DNA of 33,685 nt, from assembly GCA_028710285.1 (NCBI GenBank), contig JAQTUK010000004.1, forward strand, positions 1-33,685. The letters are read 5' to 3'. This stretch comes from Methylacidiphilaceae bacterium (GTDB taxonomy: Bacteria > Verrucomicrobiota > Verrucomicrobiia > Methylacidiphilales > Methylacidiphilaceae). Made by a program: the position numbers and the translations under genes. Below, piece by piece: positions 17,563-25,369 of the stretch (the stretch's first letter is position 1; each line of letters begins with the position of its first letter). A model generated the notes under the pieces. That model made no database searches. It saw only the letters and a list, made by a program, of their open reading frames with translations, and was not told the DNA's origin.

Positions 17563-19165
17563 GGGAAAGGGCGGACTGTTCCAATGGGGGTGGTCCGCCC
17601 TCTTCCTTTTCCTGTCGTCCGTTTGTCTGGTCTCCGCGCAGCCAGCCGACCTTCCCCTGCGGGTCTGCGGCGACCCCGGGAACATGCCCCTCTCCAATAG
17701 CCGCGGAGAGGGATTTCAGAATAAGCTCGCCGAGCTGCTGGCGCGGGCCATGGGCAAACGCCTCGACTACTTTTGGTACACCTACTACGAGCGAGGCTTG
17801 GTCCGAGCCACGCTGAACGCGAGCCGTTGCGATCTCCTCTTCGACATGCCGCCCGACTTCGAGTTGGCTCTCCCGACCAAGCCTTACTACAAGTCGGCTT
17901 TTGTTCTCGTGACCCGCAAGGACCGCAATCTCCACATCCGGTCCCTGGATGACCCGATTCTCAAGACCCTTCGCATCGGCGTCTTCCAGGCCTCGGCCGC
18001 CCGCGATGCGCTCCGAAACCATGGAATCCAGCACAACACGGTCGTCCACTACATCTTTTACGATTCGCGCGTACACCCGGAACAGCATCCCGCCGAGCAG
18101 GTCGAGCAGGTGATCCAAGGAACGCTCGATGCCTGCGCGATCTGGGGTCCCATGGCCGGCTACTATGTCGCCAAGGCCAAGGCTCCGCTCGACATCACGC
18201 CTCTGAACACGATGGAGGAGACCGTTCCGCTGGAATACGCGATGGCGCTCGCCGTCCCCAAGGGAGACAAGAGCCTCCGCGACGGTCTCAACCGCGCGAT
18301 GGAAGAGCACAAGACGGAAATCAAGGAGATCCTGACCGAGTTCGGCGTGCCGCTGGTCCACTGTCCCGAATGCATCGTCGACGGCGATCTCCCCGCCCAC
18401 GAAGGAATGTACAAGCCGCTGCCTCCTCCCCCCGCTCCCTCCCGGGCCGAGACGACCGAACACGGTTCCTTGCAGGACTGCGTGACAGCGGATGACCTTC
18501 CGGCCGCCGAAAAGTTCCTAGCCAAGGATCCGCGAGCCATCAATGAGCCCGACAACCTCGGCTTTACTCCCTTGCTCAACGCCGTCCGCACGGCAGAATG
18601 GCCAATGGCCCGGCTTCTCGTGGACAAGGGAGCCAACACCAACCTGCCCGACCCCGATGGTTGGACTCCGCTTCTCTTTGCGATCTCCAAAGGACATCAC
18701 GACACGATCCGCCTGCTGCTCGAACACGGAGCGAATCCCTCCGCAACTGCCAAGGACGGCTGGTCTCCCCTGGCGCTTGCGGCGAGCGGCTCCGATCCCG
18801 AGCTCGCCCTGCTTCTGCTTGCTCATGGGGTACCGGTGAACGGGAGGAGCGGCCCGGGGGGTTACACTCCCCTGATGTTCGCTGCCACCTCCGGTTCGGA
18901 AGCCGTCGTCCGCACGCTGCTCGACAAAGGTGCGGATCCCAACGCTGCCAACCCGGCAGGGATCACCCCGCTCATGCTGGCGGTCTCTCGCAACCGGCAG
19001 CCGATCGTTGAACTTCTTCTGCGTGCGGGCGCCCGTCCGGACCAGCGAAACCTTGCTGGGAAGACCGCGCTCGCCCTCGCGCAGGAAAGGGGTTATCAAA
19101 CTCTCGCTTCCCTCTTGGAACGAGCGAGTAGCCCGACGAAGAAGACCGCGCCTCCCGCCCGATAG
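17552..19165 (+). CDS. xoxJ: XoxJ-like periplasmic substrate-binding protein fused to C-terminal ankyrin repeats
   Basis: Signal peptide; PLRVCGDPGNMPLSNSRGEGFQNKLAELLARAMGKRLDYFWY is typical of the MxaJ/XoxJ family; Pro-rich linker PPPPAPSRAE; then GFTPLLNAVRTAEWPMARLLVDKGANTNLPD, GWTPLLFAISKGHHDTIRLLLEHGANP, GYTPLMFAATSGSEAVVRTLLDKGADPNAAN and GITPLMLAVSRNRQPIVELLLRAGARPD ankyrin repeats. Confidence 0.9.
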   Translation: MHLTGKGGLFQWGWSALFLFLSSVCLVSAQPADLPLRVCGDPGNMPLSNSRGEGFQNKLAELLARAMGKRLDYFWYTYYERGLVRATLNASRCDLLFDMPPDFELALPTKPYYKSAFVLVTRKDRNLHIRSLDDPILKTLRIGVFQASAARDALRNHGIQHNTVVHYIFYDSRVHPEQHPAEQVEQVIQGTLDACAIWGPMAGYYVAKAKAPLDITPLNTMEETVPLEYAMALAVPKGDKSLRDGLNRAMEEHKTEIKEILTEFGVPLVHCPECIVDGDLPAHEGMYKPLPPPPAPSRAETTEHGSLQDCVTADDLPAAEKFLAKDPRAINEPDNLGFTPLLNAVRTAEWPMARLLVDKGANTNLPDPDGWTPLLFAISKGHHDTIRLLLEHGANPSATAKDGWSPLALAASGSDPELALLLLAHGVPVNGRSGPGGYTPLMFAATSGSEAVVRTLLDKGADPNAANPAGITPLMLAVSRNRQPIVELLLRAGARPDQRNLAGKTALALAQERGYQTLASLLERASSPTKKTAPPAR

Positions 19166-19202
19166 GTTCGGGTGGAATCCGAGGCGATAAACACCGGAGA
19201 TC

Positions 19203-19706
19203 ATGAAAAGAGGAAAACGCACTACGTCTTGGACACGTTATCTGTTGCCGGGCCTGGCCGGCCTCTGGCTGACCGCCGCGGGGGCGCAGCAGCAGCCCGC
19301 AGCACCCCTGTCGACACCCGCACCCGCAGGACAGCAGCCCGCCTCCGCCGCCGGGGGTGCGATGAAGAACCCTTACACCGGCAATCAGCAGGCAATTGCC
19401 GAAGGGAGGAAGCTCTGGTTCAGCCGAAGCTGCAACGGCTGCCATGGCGGGATGGGAGGCGGGGGAATGTGTCCGCCCGTCATCAACGATACGTGGGTCT
19501 ACGGCAGCGAGGACAAGACGCTCTTCGAGCTGATCAAGTATGGTAGCGTCGAACTCCAGAAGAAGGGGTTCACGCGGATCGGGCGAGAGAACGTCGTGGC
19601 TCCGATGCCGCCCTTCGGCACCGTCATGAGCGACGATGAAATCTGGAAGGTGTTGGCCTTCGTCCGCTCGATCTACCACGGCGACCCCAAGCTCATTAAC
19701 TGGTAG
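19203..19706 (+). CDS. xoxG: periplasmic c-type cytochrome, XoxG-like
   Basis: Signal peptide, Ala/Pro/Gln-rich linker, one CNGCH heme c site (19431-19445), GGGGMCPPVINDTWVYGSEDKTLFELI and MPPFGTVMSDDEIWKVLAFVRSIY; directly downstream of xoxF-xoxJ. Confidence 0.85.
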   Translation: MKRGKRTTSWTRYLLPGLAGLWLTAAGAQQQPAAPLSTPAPAGQQPASAAGGAMKNPYTGNQQAIAEGRKLWFSRSCNGCHGGMGGGGMCPPVINDTWVYGSEDKTLFELIKYGSVELQKKGFTRIGRENVVAPMPPFGTVMSDDEIWKVLAFVRSIYHGDPKLINW

Positions 19707-19731
19707 CCGCAGCGCGGCCGAGGCGGTCGGC

Positions 19732-20532
19732 ATGAAGCCAGGCAGGGGGCGAGGAGTTTCCGAGACGGCCATCCCGGTCTTTTCTACGGCCACCTCGCCC
19801 CCTTCCCTGGGGAACTCCTGCGGGAAGCGCCACGACTCCTTCCTCCGCGCGGGTGGCGCTCTGCTGGTCTGTGCGCTTGCGTTCCTCCAGGCGGCCGCGA
19901 CCGCCCGCGCTCAATTCATTCAGCTCATTTCCACGCGGAAGTACTACACCCTTTATCTCTCTGCTTCTTCCCAAGACGGCCGCCGGGAGCCCCTTCTGCG
20001 GGAGATCTTCCTCACCCGCTTTCGTAATTTCGGCCCGGCGGCTGTGCTGCCCGTCTATCATGACGAGATCCCTCAGCAGCCCTATCTCGAATACCGGGAT
20101 TCGATCGACGGCCGCCCGATCCCCGTGCAGAAAATTGGCAACCAATATTGGGACAACATACGGTTTCCCGGCGGACAAGAAATCGAGCTCCGGACCGATG
20201 CGCTCCAGCGGGTCTTGCCACGTGATCCCGGCCGAAAGATCGACTTTTTTGAAGACACGATCCAGTGGGGCGGCTGGCGTCCTCCGATCGACGATTACTG
20301 GATCGTCGTCGACCTCGGAAAGATGTATGCCTCCTTTCGCCAGACTCCCGCATTCGGGATGGGGGGTGGTCCTCCGCCGACGTTCCAGGAGTTTCTCACG
20401 AATCAAGTGGTCCGCGTCCTTCCGGCCGGCTATCGGGTCCAGGGAAGCACGGTCTGGTGGCACTTCCAGCGGATCTCCGCCCCGCTAGGAAGCTCCACTC
20501 TTCACGTGGAGTGGAAAGCCTGGTACCGATAA
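19732..20532 (+). CDS. secreted/periplasmic protein of unknown function, paralogue B, downstream of xoxG
   Basis: LQRVLPRDPGRKIDFFEDTIQWGGWRPPIDDYWIVVDLGKMYASFRQTPAFGMGGG...VWWHFQ...VEWKAWYR aligns with 14760..15506; start at ATG 19732 precedes the hydrophobic signal. Confidence 0.85.
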   Translation: MKPGRGRGVSETAIPVFSTATSPPSLGNSCGKRHDSFLRAGGALLVCALAFLQAAATARAQFIQLISTRKYYTLYLSASSQDGRREPLLREIFLTRFRNFGPAAVLPVYHDEIPQQPYLEYRDSIDGRPIPVQKIGNQYWDNIRFPGGQEIELRTDALQRVLPRDPGRKIDFFEDTIQWGGWRPPIDDYWIVVDLGKMYASFRQTPAFGMGGGPPPTFQEFLTNQVVRVLPAGYRVQGSTVWWHFQRISAPLGSSTLHVEWKAWYR

Positions 20533-20555
20533 TGGCGGCCGCGTTCCTCGTCTGA

Positions 20556-21659
20556 CTAGGGGAGATCCAGGCTCCCGTAGGCCCTTGGATAGGTCACGAT
20601 CCCCCAAGGCAGCGGGATGCTGCCTAAGACCTTGAGCAGCCGGTAGCTTCTCGCGTCGAAAACCAGCACCTCGTTGGAACGTCCGCAGGCAGCCAGAATC
20701 CGTTCGCCGTCGGGCGTGAAGGTAAAATGCCAACACCTCCTACCCACCTTTACCTCTTTGACCAGCTTCCGACTCCCGGCATCGAAGACCTGGAGCTTCT
20801 GCGCACGGGAGGCGGCGACAAGGAAATGCTTGCCTTCCGGATCGAACGAGATTCCATACGGCCCCGCCGCGGTGGGCACGGAGGCAACGAAGTTCAGCTC
20901 CCTGTCCAGCATGACCACGTTGCTGGAACTCTCGAGCGAGACGAGGTACTCGCTGCCGTCGGGAGAGCGCTTGACCCCTCGCGGGCGGCTGCCGTACGGA
21001 CGAAGATCCACCCGCCGGACCTCGGCGCCGGTCTCCAAGTCGTAGACGCGCAACGAATCTTCCGATTCGTTGGCGCAGAGAAGCTTCTTTCCATCGGCCG
21101 AGAGCTCGATCCCTTCCGTATCCAAGCTCGCAGGAAAGGTCCGCACGACCTGCCAGCCTGCCACGTCGATCTCCACGATCTGCGCGGGCGTTTTTTCAGC
21201 AGCCGCCTCTTGAGCTTTCTTTTCGGCCTCGGTCTGCGGTCCCTTGGGGGGAGGCCCTTCGGAGGCCGGCTCGTGGGCGACGAAGAAGTGGCGTCCATCC
21301 AGGCTGAACTTGAGGAACTCGGGCTTGGGACCAATCGGAATTCGCCGAATCACGTGGCCGTTCTTCCGATCGATCACCGCGACGTCCTGGCTTGCCTTGT
21401 TGGCGGTGACGACATAGCGGCCATCCCGAGTCACCCCAATTCCTCGAGGACCGGAGTTGTGGAGAGAAAAACGCCGCGTGACCGTCATCTTTTCCAAGTT
21501 GATCGCCACGACTCCGACGGGCTCCACGCTCACGAAGGCGGTAGCGGCCTCTCCCGGATTTGCCGCGAAGAGCCATGCGGCGGTCGCCAAAACAGCGATC
21601 GCCGACCCGCACCGCCGCCAGACACTCGGAACGACAATTCCCTCTTTCCTCACAAACAT
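20556..21659 (-). CDS. secreted YVTN/cytochrome-D1-type beta-propeller protein (resembles PQQ-catabolism-associated propellers)
   Basis: Signal peptide (AIAVLATAAWLFAANPGEA); repeats GIGVTRDGRYVVTANKASQDVAVIDRKNGHVIRRIPIG, GIELSADGKKLLCANESEDSLRVYDLETG, GISFDPEGKHFLVAASRAQKLQVFDAGS, FTFTPDGERILAACGRSNEVLVFDARS. Confidence 0.85.
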   Translation of the reverse strand: MFVRKEGIVVPSVWRRCGSAIAVLATAAWLFAANPGEAATAFVSVEPVGVVAINLEKMTVTRRFSLHNSGPRGIGVTRDGRYVVTANKASQDVAVIDRKNGHVIRRIPIGPKPEFLKFSLDGRHFFVAHEPASEGPPPKGPQTEAEKKAQEAAAEKTPAQIVEIDVAGWQVVRTFPASLDTEGIELSADGKKLLCANESEDSLRVYDLETGAEVRRVDLRPYGSRPRGVKRSPDGSEYLVSLESSSNVVMLDRELNFVASVPTAAGPYGISFDPEGKHFLVAASRAQKLQVFDAGSRKLVKEVKVGRRCWHFTFTPDGERILAACGRSNEVLVFDARSYRLLKVLGSIPLPWGIVTYPRAYGSLDLP

Positions 21660-21788
21660 TGTCTTACCAAGCAGTACCGGCGATGACAATAGGCCGGTGC
21701 GATGGCCCACGGATTTCCCGATTGCGGTGGCTTTTTGGTTGCGCGGAAGTTCCGGCCGAACGTAAAGTGACCTTCACGTCGGACGCAC

Positions 21789-21870
21789 GCGCTCGTGGCG
21801 GAACCGGCAGACGCGCAAGCTTGAGGTGCTTGTGGGGCAACCCGTGGAGGTTCGAGTCCTCTCGAGCGCA
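21789..21870 (+). tRNA. tRNA-Leu (anticodon GAG)
   Basis: Acceptor stem GCGCTCG/CGAGCGC, anticodon arm CAAGC-TTGAGGT-GCTTG, long variable arm (GGGGCAACCCGTG region), T-arm GGAGG-TTCGAGT-CCTCT, discriminator A; CCA not encoded. Confidence 0.92.
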
Positions 21871-21909
21871 GCTGCCGCGGGGAGAACCCTTCGCGAACAG
21901 GGAACCACC

Positions 21910-22353
21910 ATGACCCGATCGGAGCTCACCCAACTCGTTCTTGCGACAAAGATCCAGAAGGGTCTCCGGTGGGAATCGATCGCACGCACCCTTGGCGCAA
22001 GCAAGGAGTGGGTTGCGGCGGCCTGCCTGGGCCAAATGGCGCTTACCGCCGATCAGGCTCGGGCCTTGCGCGGCCTCTTGGATTTACCGGAAGAGGCGGA
22101 AGCACTCCTGCAGGCCGTTCCCTACAAGGGCTCGCTTCCCACGAGCATCCCTACCGATCCGCTACTCTATCGCTTTTACGAAATCCTCTCGGTCTATGGG
22201 ACGGCGATCCGGGAGCTCATCCACGAGGAGTTCGGCGATGGCATCATGAGCGCAATCGATTTCCGGATGCGGATCGACCGCGAGCCGGATCCCCAGGGGG
22301 ATCGGGTGAAGATCGAGATGAGCGGGAAGTTTCTCCCGTACAAGATGTACTGA
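21910..22353 (+). CDS. cynS: cyanate hydratase (cyanase)
   Basis: 147 aa; LTQLVLATKIQKGLRWESIARTLGASKEWVAAACLGQMALT...LLYRFYEILSVYGTAIRELIHEEFGDGIMSAIDFRMRIDREPDPQGDRVKIEMSGKFLPYKMY is diagnostic. Confidence 0.97.
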   Translation: MTRSELTQLVLATKIQKGLRWESIARTLGASKEWVAAACLGQMALTADQARALRGLLDLPEEAEALLQAVPYKGSLPTSIPTDPLLYRFYEILSVYGTAIRELIHEEFGDGIMSAIDFRMRIDREPDPQGDRVKIEMSGKFLPYKMY

Positions 22354-22433
22354 TCCGCGTCCCGACCGGCCGCCCGATCTCGCCCGCCTCCGGCCTCTTC
22401 CCGGGGACTCCCTCGAAACCTTGCCAAGCCGCT

Positions 22434-22640
22434 TTACGTGTCGAGCCGAAAGCCGATCCGCACCTCGACCTGGAAGTGAGGCTCCCCGTCATGAATCGCT
22501 CCCCGGACATCCTTGACCTCAAACCACGACAGGTTGTGGACCGTCTTCGACGCCCGAGCAATCGCGTGACGCACCGCCTCGTCTACGCTCGCGCTTGAGG
22601 TCCCGACGACCTCAATGACCTTGTAAACGTGATCCGACAT
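22434..22640 (-). CDS. dodecin (flavin-binding small protein)
   Basis: MSDHVYKVIEVVGTSSASVDEAVRHAIARASKTVHNLSWFEVKDVRGAIHDGEPHFQVEVRIGFRLDT is a full-length dodecin pattern. Confidence 0.95.
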   Translation of the reverse strand: MSDHVYKVIEVVGTSSASVDEAVRHAIARASKTVHNLSWFEVKDVRGAIHDGEPHFQVEVRIGFRLDT

Positions 22641-22793
22641 GACTCGCCCTCCATTCATCCATTCGCCTGCACTCTCGCATCAGCATGCACGCCAATGTCG
22701 TTCCCAGGCAAGTGCCAAACTCTTTTTCGTCCTGGAACGAAAGCGAGATCGCCGATGCTTTCGTCTCGCCGGTCTTTCGGATACTCTTTCCCC

Positions 22794-23279
22794 ATGATCC
22801 TCTACTTGCTCCGCCATGCCACCGCTTCCCGAGAGGCGGCGACCGACGCCGAGCGGAAGCTTACGAAGGAGGGCCGTCGGGAAGCCCAGGCCGCCGGAAA
22901 AGCGCTCCGTCGGCTCGGCGCGCGACCAGCCTGGATCTGGTCCAGTCCCCTCGTGCGCGCGTGCCAGACCGCCGAAATCGCTGCCGAAGCTCTCGGCGAT
23001 TCTGCGGAGGTCCAAATCAAGGAAGAGTTGGAGAATGGCAAATCCACCCAGGAGATCCTGGCCCTGCTCAAACCCTTGCCGGCGGATTCCGAGGTGGTCC
23101 TGGTCGGCCATATGCCGAGCCTCTCCGAGCATCTGGCCGCCCTCGTCGGCGCGAACCAACCCGGGAACCTTCCTCTCGATAAGGGCGGAGTCGCCTGCCT
23201 TCGCCTGGATGATCTCCGCCCCGGGAAGGGCGAGCTCCGCTTTCGGCTCCGGAACGAGCAGCTGGAGCGGATCGCCTGA
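22794..23279 (+). CDS. SixA-like phosphohistidine phosphatase (histidine phosphatase superfamily)
   Basis: MILYLLRHATASREAATDAERKLTKEGRREAQAAGKAL (RHG motif), SSPLVRACQTAEIAAE, VVLVGHMPSLSEHLAAL. Confidence 0.88.
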   Translation: MILYLLRHATASREAATDAERKLTKEGRREAQAAGKALRRLGARPAWIWSSPLVRACQTAEIAAEALGDSAEVQIKEELENGKSTQEILALLKPLPADSEVVLVGHMPSLSEHLAALVGANQPGNLPLDKGGVACLRLDDLRPGKGELRFRLRNEQLERIA

Positions 23280-23368
23280 TTGGCAGCCGATCGGCCCTCG
23301 ACGCGAAGCGCAGAGAGGAAAAGGATTGACGTCTTGGCCCGTGGCTGGCTCTCCATGGCAGTTCCTCG

Positions 23369-24055
23369 ATGGAAACGAACGAATCTGCCCCGTGCGCGCC
23401 TCGATGGGCCGTACTCTTTGACTGGGATGGAGTGCTGGTCGACTCCACCCGGCAGCACGAGGAGAGTTGGCATCGCCTCGCCCGGGAAGAAGGACTCCCC
23501 CTCTTCCCCGGATTTTTCCTCCAGACCTTCGGGATGAAGAACGAATGGATCATTCCGCAGATTCTCCACTGGACGAAGGATCCGGAAGAGATCACCCGGC
23601 TCGGCGTACGCAAGGAGGTGCACTTCCGGGAAATCGTCGCCGAAACCGGGATCACCCTCTGCCCCGGAGCGCGGGAGTGGGCCCAATGGCTAGCCAGTCG
23701 AGCGGTCCCGACGGCGATTGCGTCCTCCACGCAGCGAGCGAACATCGATCTGGTGCTCGAGAAGCTCGCGCTGCGCCCCTTCTTTCCCACCATCGTCGCC
23801 GCCGAGGATGTCAGTCGCGGCAAGCCCGATCCAGAGGTCTTCCTTGTGGCCGCCGCCCGCTTGAGGGTCCCTCCCCATCGCTGTGTCGTCTTCGAAGATG
23901 CGCCCGCCGGGGTTGAAGCCGGAAAGCGCGCTGGGATGAAGGTGGTGGCCCTGACGACCACCCGTGCTCCCGAAGTATTTCGGGAGGCGGACCTCATCAT
24001 TGCCGATCTATCCGCATCAACCCCTTCTGAGATCGAACGATGGCTCTTCCCATAG
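23369..24055 (+). CDS. HAD-superfamily hydrolase (beta-phosphoglucomutase/phosphatase-like)
   Basis: VLFDWDGVLVDSTRQHEESW, TAIASSTQRANIDLVLEKL, GKPDPEVFLVAAARLRVPPHRCVVFEDAPAGVEAGKRAGMKVVALTT. Confidence 0.9.
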   Translation: METNESAPCAPRWAVLFDWDGVLVDSTRQHEESWHRLAREEGLPLFPGFFLQTFGMKNEWIIPQILHWTKDPEEITRLGVRKEVHFREIVAETGITLCPGAREWAQWLASRAVPTAIASSTQRANIDLVLEKLALRPFFPTIVAAEDVSRGKPDPEVFLVAAARLRVPPHRCVVFEDAPAGVEAGKRAGMKVVALTTTRAPEVFREADLIIADLSASTPSEIERWLFP

Positions 24056-25369
24056 CCGCCTGAGGGTTTCTCCAAGCTGTTCGAGCCCACCTTGCAACTC
24101 CTCCTCCGTGATGGTCAGCGGCGGGGCGACAAGGATCACGTTGTGCTTGCAGAACGCATAAACCCCTCGCCCCAGCAACTGCTGCTGCAGCCAGCAAATC
24201 TCCTGCGAAAGCGGCTTGTGCCAGAGGGAAAGCGGTTCGCGCGTCTGCCGGTTGCGGACCAGCTCGATCCCGAAGAAGGCGCCCAATCCGCGGACCTCGC
24301 CCACGAGTGGGCTCTGCTTGCCCAGCTCCCGCAGCCAGCGCCGCAGCCACTCCTCGATCAAGCCCGCGCGCTCGAAGAGACCCTCATCCCGATAGGCGGC
24401 CAGGGCGCCCAGCCCGGCGGCCATCGCGAGCGGGTGGCCGGAGTAGGTATGGCCGCACCAGAGCGGCTGCTCGTCGAAGGTCGCCGCAAGGCCTTCCCGC
24501 ACCAATACCCCCCCGAGGGGTATGTAGGCTGAGGTCACCCCTTTGGCGAATGTGATCATGTCGGGGACGATCTCGAAGCGACTCGCTCCAAAGGCCGCTC
24601 CCAACCGGCCAAACCCGGTCATGACTTCGTCGAGGATCAGCAAGATGCCGTGGCGGTGGCAAAGCTCGCGCACTCCGGAGAGATATCCGCTCGGGGGAAC
24701 CAAAACCCCGTTGGAGCCGACGACTGGCTCGAGAAGGATCGCAGCCACCCGGCTTGGATCCTCATGCAGGAGCACGAGCTCGAGATGGCGAAGAGCACGC
24801 TCGCTCTCCTCGCCATCGTTCGCCGAAAAGAATGGGCTGCGGTAAAGATAGGGTCCCCAGAAATGGATCACCCCCGGAATCCCTGGCTCGCCGGCAAACC
24901 GTCGATACTCCCCGGTGAGCGTGCCCGCCCCCAAGGTAGAACCATGAAAGGATCGATACGTCGAAAGGATCTTGTGCCGGCCGGTGATCATCCGGGCCAT
25001 CTTGACCGCGTCCTCGTTGGCTTCGGCGCCTCCCGTCGTGAAGAAGACCCTGGCTCCTTCCGGCCACGGTGCGCACTGGCTCAAGCCCTGCGCAAGGAGA
25101 GCCCGCTGGTCATGGAAGAAGGCGGGGGAGGAGTAGCAGAGGCGGGACGCCTGCTGCTGAATCGCTTGGACCACTTGCTCCTTCCCGTGGCCAAGATTGA
25201 CGGCCACAAGGCCCGCGCTCAAGTCGAGGTAGCGGTTCCCTTCCGAATCGTACAGAAAACTTCCCTCGCCTCGGACGATCACCGGGCCCGCGGCCCGCTT
25301 CTGGACCGCCCAAGGGGTCAATACGTGTTTGGCGTGAACTTCCGCTAACTCTTTTGCCCAGCTTCCCAT
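24017..25369 (-). CDS. class III (PLP-dependent) aminotransferase
   Basis: SEGNRYLDLSAGLVAVNLGHG, FFTTGGAEANEDAVKMAR, LLILDEVMTGFGRLG, ITFAKGVTSAYIPLGGVLV (PLP Lys), CGHTYSGHPLAMAAG. Start placed at ATG 25369. Confidence 0.92.
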   Translation of the reverse strand: MGSWAKELAEVHAKHVLTPWAVQKRAAGPVIVRGEGSFLYDSEGNRYLDLSAGLVAVNLGHGKEQVVQAIQQQASRLCYSSPAFFHDQRALLAQGLSQCAPWPEGARVFFTTGGAEANEDAVKMARMITGRHKILSTYRSFHGSTLGAGTLTGEYRRFAGEPGIPGVIHFWGPYLYRSPFFSANDGEESERALRHLELVLLHEDPSRVAAILLEPVVGSNGVLVPPSGYLSGVRELCHRHGILLILDEVMTGFGRLGAAFGASRFEIVPDMITFAKGVTSAYIPLGGVLVREGLAATFDEQPLWCGHTYSGHPLAMAAGLGALAAYRDEGLFERAGLIEEWLRRWLRELGKQSPLVGEVRGLGAFFGIELVRNRQTREPLSLWHKPLSQEICWLQQQLLGRGVYAFCKHNVILVAPPLTITEEELQGGLEQLGETLRRLWEEPSFDLRRG

